Assembly (NCBI GenBank): GCA_035570055.1
Contig: DATMLM010000019.1
Location: forward strand, 55,417-119,416
Source of the DNA: DASRDS01 sp035570055
Lineage (GTDB): Bacteria; Gemmatimonadota; Gemmatimonadetes; Gemmatimonadales; Gemmatimonadaceae
DNA: 64,000 nt
Direction: 5' to 3'
In this document: positions 51,389-58,551 of the stretch, in pieces
Layout of the letters: every line of letters starts with the position of its first letter
Numbering within the stretch: position 1 is the first letter of the stretch
Position numbers and translations under genes: made by a program
The notes under the pieces: model-generated
Database searches by the model: none
What the model was told of the DNA's origin: nothing
What the model saw: only the letters and a program-made list of their open reading frames with translations

Positions 51389-52436
51389 CAACCTGCTGCA
51401 AATCGGGACGCTGCCCGCGATCTGGAGCGTTGGGCAGCCCGCGAGCATCGTCGATACGCTACTGGACTCATTGGTAGCGATGCTCGATCTCGATTTTGCC
51501 TATCTGAGGCTCGTCGACGCCATCGGTGAGGCACCGATCGAAGCGGCGATGATCGGGTTGCGCCAGCCTCGGTCGATGAGCCCGCGAGATGTCGGCGTCG
51601 CGCTCGAGCAATGGGATGCGTCTGTCGTCCGGGTCCCGTTGGGGCTTCCGGGGGATCTGGGTGTCCTTGCCGTGGCCTCGACTCGATCTGGTTTTCCCAG
51701 CGTCCCCGAGCGGCTCCTGGTGCGTATCGCCGCGAACGAGGCCGCGATCGCGTTGGAGCAAGCCCGCCGCCTCGAACGGCTCCTGCGGACCGAATCGGAA
51801 GAGGCCACGCAGGCCGAGCGAACGCGGGTCGCGGGTGAGCTCCACGACACGCTGCTGCAAGGGTTCACGGGAGTCACGCTGCAACTGCAGGGGCTCTTGC
51901 AGCGCTGGCGCGCGGACGGGCGCGATGACCCGGCGGAGGAGCTCTCACGCGCGCTGTCGCTGGCCGATGTGACGTTGCGCGAGGCGCGCGATGCCGTGTG
52001 GGACCTCCGCGCATCGGAGCCCGACTACGATGATCTCCCCCGCGCGTTGGAAGGCACGGTGCGGCGCGCGATCGGTACGGCGCCGACTCATCTGCGATTC
52101 GACGTCACGGGCAGTCGTCGCCCGATCGCTCCGGCCATTGAGAACGCGGTGCTCCGGATCGCCCGCGAGGCTGCGCTCAATGCGGTCAAGCATGCGGATT
52201 CACCGACGGTGGAGATTCGGTTGAGCTACGAGCGGTCGTCGGTGAGACTCGACGTGCGGGACGACGGGCGCGGGCTGTTGACCGGCGACGTCGATGCCGC
52301 GGTGAAAGACGGCCACTGGGGCGTCATGGGGATGCGCGAGCGCGCACGCCGTGCCGGTGGCACGTTGGACATCACGAGCGCCCCTGGCCAGGGAACGATG
52401 TTGTCGCTGTGTATTCCGACCGAGTCTCATCTGTAA
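51342..52436 (+). CDS. soluble histidine kinase, GAF-like plus HisKA_3
   Basis: Protein of 364 aa without membrane segments. Residues about 30-145 look like a GAF fold (LLDSLVAMLDLDFAYLRLVD). Phospho-acceptor His in RTRVAGELHDTLLQGFTG; N box REAALNAVKHA; ATP lid VRDDGRGL and WGVMGMRERA. Partner regulator is probably the divergent gene at 49996-50622. Confidence 0.9.
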   Translation: MDESAEEIKRLQNCISNLLQIGTLPAIWSVGQPASIVDTLLDSLVAMLDLDFAYLRLVDAIGEAPIEAAMIGLRQPRSMSPRDVGVALEQWDASVVRVPLGLPGDLGVLAVASTRSGFPSVPERLLVRIAANEAAIALEQARRLERLLRTESEEATQAERTRVAGELHDTLLQGFTGVTLQLQGLLQRWRADGRDDPAEELSRALSLADVTLREARDAVWDLRASEPDYDDLPRALEGTVRRAIGTAPTHLRFDVTGSRRPIAPAIENAVLRIAREAALNAVKHADSPTVEIRLSYERSSVRLDVRDDGRGLLTGDVDAAVKDGHWGVMGMRERARRAGGTLDITSAPGQGTMLSLCIPTESHL

Positions 52437-52824
52437 ATACGTACCGCTCGAAGACGCGGACGACGAGTCGCAACGCGACGCACGAGAGGCTCAACCCCAC
52501 CCATATCAACCACGGGAACCGCCCGGCGCCCGGCACGAGCGGCCCGAGCACAACGCTCGCCATCAGCAACGGCCCGGCAGTGCCGGCGAGCCAGAGGAGC
52601 GGAACCGGCGCGTACACCAGGAGTCCGGCGCAAGCGGTCGACAGGAACGCGACGGTGGCAATCACGGCGTGCCGGGGGGCGAACACCGACAGGCCGACGC
52701 CGATCCAGCATGCGCCGACGAGCCACTCCGACCACAGCCATCCGCGCTTGTACAACTGATGGAGGGCCGGGTATCCTGAATGATCTCGCCCCCGTATATA
52801 TACTTTGTATGCCGATGCTTGCAC
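52372..52824 (-). CDS. hypothetical membrane protein
   Basis: Up to 150 aa, not recognised, with four probable membrane segments (LVGACWIGVGLSVFA, VIATVAFLSTACAGLLVY, LLWLAGTAGPLLMASVVL, LIWVGLSLSCVALRLVV). The ATG at 52824 overlaps the divergent gene start at 52809; an in-frame TTG at 52755 may be the true start. 3' end overlaps the kinase by 65 bp. Confidence 0.55.
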   Translation of the reverse strand: MQASAYKVYIRGRDHSGYPALHQLYKRGWLWSEWLVGACWIGVGLSVFAPRHAVIATVAFLSTACAGLLVYAPVPLLWLAGTAGPLLMASVVLGPLVPGAGRFPWLIWVGLSLSCVALRLVVRVFERYVFTDETRSEYTATTSFPGQGRS

Positions 52825-53330
52825 GCTCTCGGGCGCCCCGGCTGGCGATTGCCTGCGTCGTCATCGCGCTGGTGATGTCCGCGCTTGGCGACAGTCTCGG
52901 TCGCACCATCGTCGAAATGCCCGCCTGGCGGGCGGTCGGGCCGCAAGCGTGGGCGGCGTTCAGCCGACACGCCGATCTCGGCGCGGGACGGATCGTCTAT
53001 CCCGTGGCGGGTATCGGCGGCACGCTGCTGTCACTCATTGCGGCGGCCGCTTTCCGCCTCAGCCCCAGACGACCGCTCTCCGCCGCCATCCCTCTCTATG
53101 GTGCAGCGTGCGCGAACCTGGGCGTGATGCTCCTGACTGTCTTTGCCGCGCCCATCATGCTGAGCCTGCCCCGGCTCGGCGATGATCCGGTCGCGTTGGC
53201 GCAGGCGTTCGCTGGATTCGCGCGCTGGGATGCGGTTCGTGCTGTCGTCGCGGCCGCTGGCGGTTGCGCGGACGTCTGGGCGCTGGTCGCGCTGATTACC
53301 GCCTACACCGCGCCAGCGCCGATCCCCTAG
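52809..53330 (+). CDS. hypothetical membrane protein, possibly DUF1772-like
   Basis: Protein of 173 aa with about four membrane segments (LAIACVVIALVMSALG, GIGGTLLSLIAAAAF, ANLGVMLLTVFAAPIML, CADVWALVALITAY). General layout resembles DUF1772/anthrone-oxygenase-like proteins but the match is not firm. A palindromic GTATATATAC (52794-52803) sits 5 bp before the start and may be a promoter or operator element. Confidence 0.6.
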   Translation: MPMLARSRAPRLAIACVVIALVMSALGDSLGRTIVEMPAWRAVGPQAWAAFSRHADLGAGRIVYPVAGIGGTLLSLIAAAAFRLSPRRPLSAAIPLYGAACANLGVMLLTVFAAPIMLSLPRLGDDPVALAQAFAGFARWDAVRAVVAAAGGCADVWALVALITAYTAPAPIP

Positions 53331-53331
53331 C

Positions 53332-53778
53332 CTACTGCTTCTGCGCGGTCCAGGAGCCGGCGAGCGTCACCGGTCCACTGCCATCGCCGAAGTCTTTCGT
53401 CCAGCTCACCGCGCCGGACATCTGGGACACGTTGACGGTCCCAGTGAACGTGATCGGGTTACCGTCGAGGGTGTACGAGATCGACTGTCCGTTGACCGAC
53501 CCGTCCGTGACACTGCCGCTGGCCTGGCCGATTGCCATGGGGCCACCACTCGCTGAGCACATGATGGATCCGTTCGCGTACGACCCATTGAAGGTGTTCA
53601 AGCTCTGCGCAAAATCGGCAACGAACGATCCGCTGCAGACGTGGCCGCCGCCCGTGAGGTTCGCGACCGCGACGTTCCAATGACCACCGATACTGATGCC
53701 GCCCGGCGCGGATGCACTACCGCACGCCGCCAACCCCATCGCCATCGCTACGCACATGATTGTCCTGCTTCGCATCAC
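53332..53778 (-). CDS. hypothetical small lipoprotein
   Basis: Protein of 148 aa, not recognised. Lipobox in MAMGLAACGS. Mature domain is beta-rich with an internal Cys pair (GGHVCSGSF and GSIMCSAS) and a GxW start (IGGHWNVAV), suggesting a small lipocalin-like or beta-sandwich fold. Its stop lies 1 bp from the end of the convergent membrane gene. Confidence 0.7.
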   Translation of the reverse strand: MMRSRTIMCVAMAMGLAACGSASAPGGISIGGHWNVAVANLTGGGHVCSGSFVADFAQSLNTFNGSYANGSIMCSASGGPMAIGQASGSVTDGSVNGQSISYTLDGNPITFTGTVNVSQMSGAVSWTKDFGDGSGPVTLAGSWTAQKQ

Positions 53779-53841
53779 TGCTCCTCTGGAGAATGTCGCC
53801 TTTGATTGTGGGCATCAAAGGCAACCAGTGTGCCAACCAGG

Positions 53842-55341
53842 TCACGGCGTGCGTTGATATGGCAGCGCGACAATGAAAGTGGACCCGCCTCCGTCCCGCG
53901 CGTGGACGCGAATCTCGCCGTGGAGCAACTCGATGAGCCGCTTGGTTATGGCGAGCCCGAGCCCCGTGCCACCGTACTCGCGCGTCTTGCCTTCGTCGAG
54001 CTGCGTGAAGGGCTCGAAGATCCGCTCGCGGTCTCGTGGCGGAATGCCTGGGCCGGTATCGGTTACGGTGAATACGAGGGCGTCGTGCGATGTCGCAACG
54101 TTGAGATCGACCGTCCCAGCCGGTGTGAACTTCACGGCGTTTCCAAGGAGGTTGATCAGGATCTGACGCACTTTGGCCGCATCGGCTGTGAACGTCGCGG
54201 GGGCATTCGCGACCTTCGTCGTAAACGTGAGCCCGCGCGCTTCCGCCAACGGCGTGATGACGGCTTGAAGCTCAGTGACGAGCGCGTCCATCTCGCACAC
54301 TTCAGTACGGATCGTCTCCCGCCCGCCCTCGAGGCGTGCGAACGATAAAATCTCCTCGATGATCTGTTGCTGCTGTCGCGCGGTGGCTTTGATTCGCGCG
54401 AGGTAGGCGATGCCCTTCTCATCTAACGCACCACCGAGCCCGGCCTCCAACAACTCCGTGTAGCCCACAACGGCGTTCAATGGCGTGCGCAGCTCGTGGC
54501 TGAGCGTCGTCATGTGCGTTGTCCGAGCGGTGACCTCTTCACGCAAATCGACCACGTCCCTTTCGCTTTGTGCGGCCCGTTCGCGCAACAGCTCCACGTC
54601 TCGCAGCTCGGCTTTCGCATGCGCAACCTCCTGCTCAACCTGAACCGAATAGTTCGTCACCCACTCGGCCAACTCGCGCTGCTCGGAGAGCAGGTGGTCG
54701 AGGTCGTCTTCCACTCGCAGTTGGGGATGCGATTCCGTCCAGAAGTGCGCGAAGCGTATGAAGCCGAGGAACAGCATGAGGTAGTTGTGGAGCCGCGGGC
54801 CAAGGACGCGCTCGAGCTCCGCGAGCAAGGGCTTGTGCTCCTGCGGCATGACAAAGATGACGGCGGCGGCAAAGAGAATCGTTTCGCTCAGCGCCGAGGC
54901 CGGCTCGGGCCAGCGCTCGAGCACGTGAGGGACTGCGCGCAAAGCGCGGAGTAGATCATCCCGTCCCGCTGCGTCCGGAAATGGCGTCTGGAGCAGCGCC
55001 ACCGCCTCCGGCACCGAAATGCCCTCGGCGACCGGGTCTCCGGAAACGTTGCCACAACCGACGAGAAAGCCGCAGTGGCGGGCCATGCAGTACGGCACCG
55101 TGCAGAAACGCGAGACGTAGACGAAGAGGCGCTCTTTGAAGAGCGCGGGCAGCGGCGAATCGAAGTACGTGAACTCCACCATCGAGAACATCGACTCGAC
55201 GATTGGCGGCTCGGCGCCGGCCATCATGAAGAACGCTGGCACCAGGCCAAAGCGATCGGCGATACGCGCACGCACCTCGGCGAGCGTGACCGGCTCGTTT
55301 ATCCGAGGCACTTCGGCATTCACGAGCGCGTGCTCACCCAT
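53842..55341 (-). CDS. histidine kinase fused to an N-terminal AhpD-like domain
   Basis: Protein of 499 aa. Residues about 15-205 resemble the alkylhydroperoxidase/carboxymuconolactone decarboxylase helical fold, with C80-x4-C85-x3-H89 in RFCTVPYCMARHC. A coiled coil (about 215-275) joins it to a HisKA domain with phospho-His282 in THMTTLSHELRTPLNA. The HATPase domain has ILINLLGNAVKFTP, VTDTGPGIPP and GGTGLGLAITKRL. No membrane segment. The AhpD-like cysteines suggest peroxide or thiol-redox sensing; not proven. No adjacent response regulator. Confidence 0.85.
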   Translation of the reverse strand: MGEHALVNAEVPRINEPVTLAEVRARIADRFGLVPAFFMMAGAEPPIVESMFSMVEFTYFDSPLPALFKERLFVYVSRFCTVPYCMARHCGFLVGCGNVSGDPVAEGISVPEAVALLQTPFPDAAGRDDLLRALRAVPHVLERWPEPASALSETILFAAAVIFVMPQEHKPLLAELERVLGPRLHNYLMLFLGFIRFAHFWTESHPQLRVEDDLDHLLSEQRELAEWVTNYSVQVEQEVAHAKAELRDVELLRERAAQSERDVVDLREEVTARTTHMTTLSHELRTPLNAVVGYTELLEAGLGGALDEKGIAYLARIKATARQQQQIIEEILSFARLEGGRETIRTEVCEMDALVTELQAVITPLAEARGLTFTTKVANAPATFTADAAKVRQILINLLGNAVKFTPAGTVDLNVATSHDALVFTVTDTGPGIPPRDRERIFEPFTQLDEGKTREYGGTGLGLAITKRLIELLHGEIRVHARDGGGSTFIVALPYQRTP

Positions 55342-55470
55342 GTCTCTCCGCGTTGTCCCTTGCGTGCGCCACCTAACCCGTGGCGAATCTCACTCTATTC
55401 AATATACGTCACCCGGACACACTGAGTGGGCTGGCTTATTGCTATTGGAGCGTCGCATGGATGAGTCGAC

Positions 55471-56514
55471 GTGACGTTCCTGACAGTGCTCGCGGTCCTG
55501 TACACTCTGTACTTTGCGCGCGAGTTTCTGTTACCGGTCGTCATCGCGCTCCTCCTCAGTTTCCTGCTGAGCCCAGTCGTCCGGTGGCTCAAGCGGTGGA
55601 GAATACCGACTCCAATAGGCAGCGGTCTCGCGTTGCTCGTGATACTCGCGCTCGTCGGGGCTGGCGCGTTCGGATTGTCCGGATCGATCCGACAGTGGGC
55701 AACGACCGCACCGGCGACACTATCGACAGCGGAGACGAAGCTCGGCACGATCTTCAGGCCACTCCAGCGGGTGTCCAAGAATGCCGAGCAGGCGGCGGAT
55801 GCGGCGGGTCGGGCGGCAGGGGTCAATCCCTCCGGGCCAAAACCGACGCAAGTCGTGGTTCGAGGGCCGAGCGTGACGCAGCGCGTATTGGATGCGGCGC
55901 AAGGGTCGCTGGCGAGCGCGTTCGAAGTTCTCATCCTGCTGTACTTCCTGCTCGCCGCCGGCGATCTCTTCCTCGCGAAATTCGTCAAGGTTCTGCCGAA
56001 CGTGAGAGACAAGCGCAAGGCAGTCGAAATCGTACGCGAGAGCGAAGCGTCCATTTCGAGCTATCTGCTGACCACGACGCTCGTGAACGCCGTGGAAGGC
56101 GCTGTGGTAGCGGGCATGATGTATTTCTGGGGAATACCGAGTCCCATACTCTGGGGCGTGCTGGTGTTCTTCTTCGAGTTCATTCCATACTTGGGCGCTT
56201 TCGCGATGGCCGTGCTCCTGACCTTGGTCGCGTTGACGACCTTCGACTCTGTCGGTCATGCCCTCCTCGTTCCGGCCAGCTATCTCCTCGTCAACGTGGT
56301 CCAGGGCAACTTCGTCACGCCGTTGCTCCAGGGTCATCGGTTGGCGTTAAACCCCGTGGCCATCTTCATCGGGCTCGCCTTCTGGTTCTGGATCTGGGGC
56401 ATTCCAGGGGCATTCATTGCGGTTCCGCTCTTGGCGACATTCAAGCTCTTTTGCGATCACATCGAGTCACTCGCCGCGGTGGGCGAGTTTCTCGGTGAGC
56501 GCGATCGATCCTGA
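55471..56514 (+). CDS. AI-2E family membrane transporter
   Basis: Protein of 347 aa with about eight membrane segments. FFFEFIPYLGAFAMAVL, LLVNVVQGNFVTPLLQGHRLALNP and IPGAFIAVPLLATFKLF are conserved family motifs. Members export diverse small molecules or act as Na+(Li+)/H+ antiporters. GTG start; a five-codon ORF (MDEST) ends across it as GTGA, which may assist initiation. Confidence 0.9.
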   Translation: MTFLTVLAVLYTLYFAREFLLPVVIALLLSFLLSPVVRWLKRWRIPTPIGSGLALLVILALVGAGAFGLSGSIRQWATTAPATLSTAETKLGTIFRPLQRVSKNAEQAADAAGRAAGVNPSGPKPTQVVVRGPSVTQRVLDAAQGSLASAFEVLILLYFLLAAGDLFLAKFVKVLPNVRDKRKAVEIVRESEASISSYLLTTTLVNAVEGAVVAGMMYFWGIPSPILWGVLVFFFEFIPYLGAFAMAVLLTLVALTTFDSVGHALLVPASYLLVNVVQGNFVTPLLQGHRLALNPVAIFIGLAFWFWIWGIPGAFIAVPLLATFKLFCDHIESLAAVGEFLGERDRS

Positions 56515-56528
56515 TCCAGCGCGCGCGG

Positions 56529-56717
56529 TCAGTGCGGTGCGTTTTTCGTCTTCTTGAGCGTATCGACCTTCACGTCGACTTTCTTCTGAACCACCGTCGT
56601 ATCGGTCACATGTGCGGGAGTGACGACGGTGTCCGTGCTGGTTTTCTCGGCGTTGCGGCCCTCACCCGGGGTGCAAGCGAGGCAAACGAGAACGATGAGC
56701 GGAAAGAGTGTTTTCAT
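56529..56717 (-). CDS. very small lipoprotein
   Basis: Protein of 62 aa. Signal with lipobox (LIVLVCLAC), then a Thr/Val/Lys-rich tail (VTDTTVVQKKVDVKVDTLKK). Start at 56717 begins the signal. Not recognised; convergent with the transporter gene, 14 bp apart. Confidence 0.65.
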   Translation of the reverse strand: MKTLFPLIVLVCLACTPGEGRNAEKTSTDTVVTPAHVTDTTVVQKKVDVKVDTLKKTKNAPH

Positions 56718-56835
56718 ACCACACACACTAGGCACGTCGCGTGCCCATCCCACACCGTCGAGGTCGCGCCGGAGGGATCATGGCTTGCATTGGCATCTCG
56801 GTCTCAAAGAGAGTCATCACATTCGGAGGACACCA

Positions 56836-57411
56836 ATGCCACCGACCACGCTCGCCAAACTGTACGTAGAGGAGCTCAAGGATCTGCACAACGCTGAGCA
56901 GCAGATCTTGAAAGCCCTTCCCAAGATGATCAAGGCCGCGACCGACGAACATCTCAAGCATGCATTCGAGGCTCACCGTGAGCAGACGGAGGGTCATGTG
57001 CAACGCCTCGAGCAGATCTTCGCCGATCTCGGCTCGAGTCCGCTGGGCAAGAAATGCCACGGGATGGAAGGAGTGATTGAGGAGGGTGCTGAGCTGATCA
57101 GGGAAGCCCCCGAGCCGCCGGTGCTCGATGCCGGACTGATCTCGGCCGCGCAGCACGTCGAGCACTATGAGATGGCAGGGTACGGCAGTGTTCGCACCTG
57201 GGCCGATCAGCTCGGGTACCCCAAGCACGCACAACTGCTGCAACAGACGCTGGAGGAGGAGCGGAAGGCCGACCAGCTGCTCACGCAGTTGGCGGTGCGA
57301 TCCATCAATATGAAAGCGGACACCGGTGAAGAGGGGAAATCACCCAGACCGGCACCGCGCAGTCGACACGCCGAGTCGGAACGTCCGCGTCGCTCAGACG
57401 TGGAGCGCTGA
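56836..57411 (+). CDS. ferritin-like DUF892 (YciF-type) protein
   Basis: Protein of 191 aa. LYVEELKDLHNAEQQILKAL, FEAHREQTEGHVQRLEQIF and AQHVEHYEMAGYGSVRTWA give the repeated E/H residues of a ferritin-like diiron four-helix bundle. Strong CGGAGGA site 5 nt upstream. YciF-type proteins are stress-induced. A basic, proline-rich tail of about 35 residues after the bundle is unusual. Confidence 0.9.
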   Translation: MPPTTLAKLYVEELKDLHNAEQQILKALPKMIKAATDEHLKHAFEAHREQTEGHVQRLEQIFADLGSSPLGKKCHGMEGVIEEGAELIREAPEPPVLDAGLISAAQHVEHYEMAGYGSVRTWADQLGYPKHAQLLQQTLEEERKADQLLTQLAVRSINMKADTGEEGKSPRPAPRSRHAESERPRRSDVER

Positions 57412-57427
57412 CATCAAGCGAGGGGGC

Positions 57428-57454
57428 GAGAAGGGTCTGTAACGGGCCCTTCTC
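57428..57454. terminator. hairpin after the DUF892 gene
   Basis: GAGAAGGG (57428-57435) pairs with CCCTTCTC (57447-57454), 17 bp after the stop. No U-run follows, so terminator activity is only likely. Confidence 0.6.
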
Positions 57455-57570
57455 ACGATGCACTCGCACAGAAGCTGTACGGCGACCGATTACGGCTCGG
57501 AACGTGCTCCTACTCGTCACGATTGGGTCGCGCCGCGGCCTCGTGCAGCCCGAACCTTGCGGGTGTTATC

Positions 57571-57900
57571 ATGGAGCAATCTCGTTCTGGCACGAACCGG
57601 TCGCGTGATGAGCGGCGGAGCGTGAAACGCGACGCAATGCGCTGGAGGGTGAGCGCCTTGCACGCCGATCTTCTCGCCCTGCGAGAAAATGACGATGGGG
57701 CGCCCCACCTCCGGCAGGCGGTTGCTGCGTTAGCGGCTCAGGCGCGAGCGACCGATGTGCCGCCGGAGCGGCTGCTGGTTGTCCTCAAGCGGCTGACTGA
57801 CAGTCTCACGCTCGAGCACCTCGGCCTCTGGCATCGGCTCACGCTCGGCGAGCAATTCGTGCAGTGGGGCATCGCATCGTACTACCACCTGGATGACTAG
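57571..57900 (+). CDS. hypothetical small protein
   Basis: Protein of 109 aa, not recognised. Arg-rich N-terminus, then alpha-helical sequence (RQAVAALAAQARATDVPPER, LLVVLKRLTDSLTLEHLGLW). ATG 57571 chosen; ATG 57523 is also open. Its stop shares CTAG with the convergent gene. Confidence 0.55.
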   Translation: MEQSRSGTNRSRDERRSVKRDAMRWRVSALHADLLALRENDDGAPHLRQAVAALAAQARATDVPPERLLVVLKRLTDSLTLEHLGLWHRLTLGEQFVQWGIASYYHLDD

Positions 57901-58454
57901 CGGCCCTTGACGCGCTCCGTCTCGAACTGGCGACCCACCAGTGGCGGATTCGGATAGACGAAATCCGCGGCGACGCCACCAACGATCAAGAACCACTCGG
58001 AGGCGTCTTCATCGCCATCGACGCTACAAAAGAGCGACACGCCGATGCCGGTATGCACTGGGGTCGGCGGCACCGCCAGCTGATTGACTCCGTCCGGCGA
58101 CAGATGTGACCCATGCCAGTCGTTCAGGCGAAAGGTGGTCACCAGTGTCGGGCCATCCCACACATCGATTTTCTCGACCCGCACGACGCCCTCGATGCCT
58201 TGGCTGGGTGCGACGAAAGGCGCGTTGGCATCGGTTTGGAACAGTACGATGATCTTGGCGATGACCGGTGAGGCGCCATCGACGGTCTGCGGAGTCGGAA
58301 TCGGGATGTGACAGACCCGAAGGTCATCGAGCGAACTCGTCCCTGCGTTGTACTTGAGTAACGTGCCGTACGCCCGGTGCCTGATGTACTCGTACTCGCC
58401 CGGGTCTTCGACGACGAGTGAATTGCCGTGGGTCCACATGGTGGTCAATGTCAT
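57897..58454 (-). CDS. hypothetical protein with WTHG motif
   Basis: Protein of 185 aa, not recognised. TTMWTHGNSLVVED at the N-terminus, beta-rich body (KIIVLFQTDANAPFVAPSQG, IDVWDGPTLVTTFRL), no signal peptide. Start at 58454 has GGAGC 5 nt upstream; ATG 58496 is an alternative. Confidence 0.65.
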   Translation of the reverse strand: MTLTTMWTHGNSLVVEDPGEYEYIRHRAYGTLLKYNAGTSSLDDLRVCHIPIPTPQTVDGASPVIAKIIVLFQTDANAPFVAPSQGIEGVVRVEKIDVWDGPTLVTTFRLNDWHGSHLSPDGVNQLAVPPTPVHTGIGVSLFCSVDGDEDASEWFLIVGGVAADFVYPNPPLVGRQFETERVKGR

Positions 58455-58551
58455 GCTGTGCTCCGCTCCGTGAGGGGTATGTACGCGGGGCACCATAAAC
58501 GCGCGGCGTCGCTCTGGTGTCTGCCAGCCGTCTGCTGATTATGTTCTACGC

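Noticed and set aside
57412..57570. Possible further small gene between DUF892 and the next ORF
   Set aside because: Only short frames without ribosome site; a hairpin explains part of the gap.
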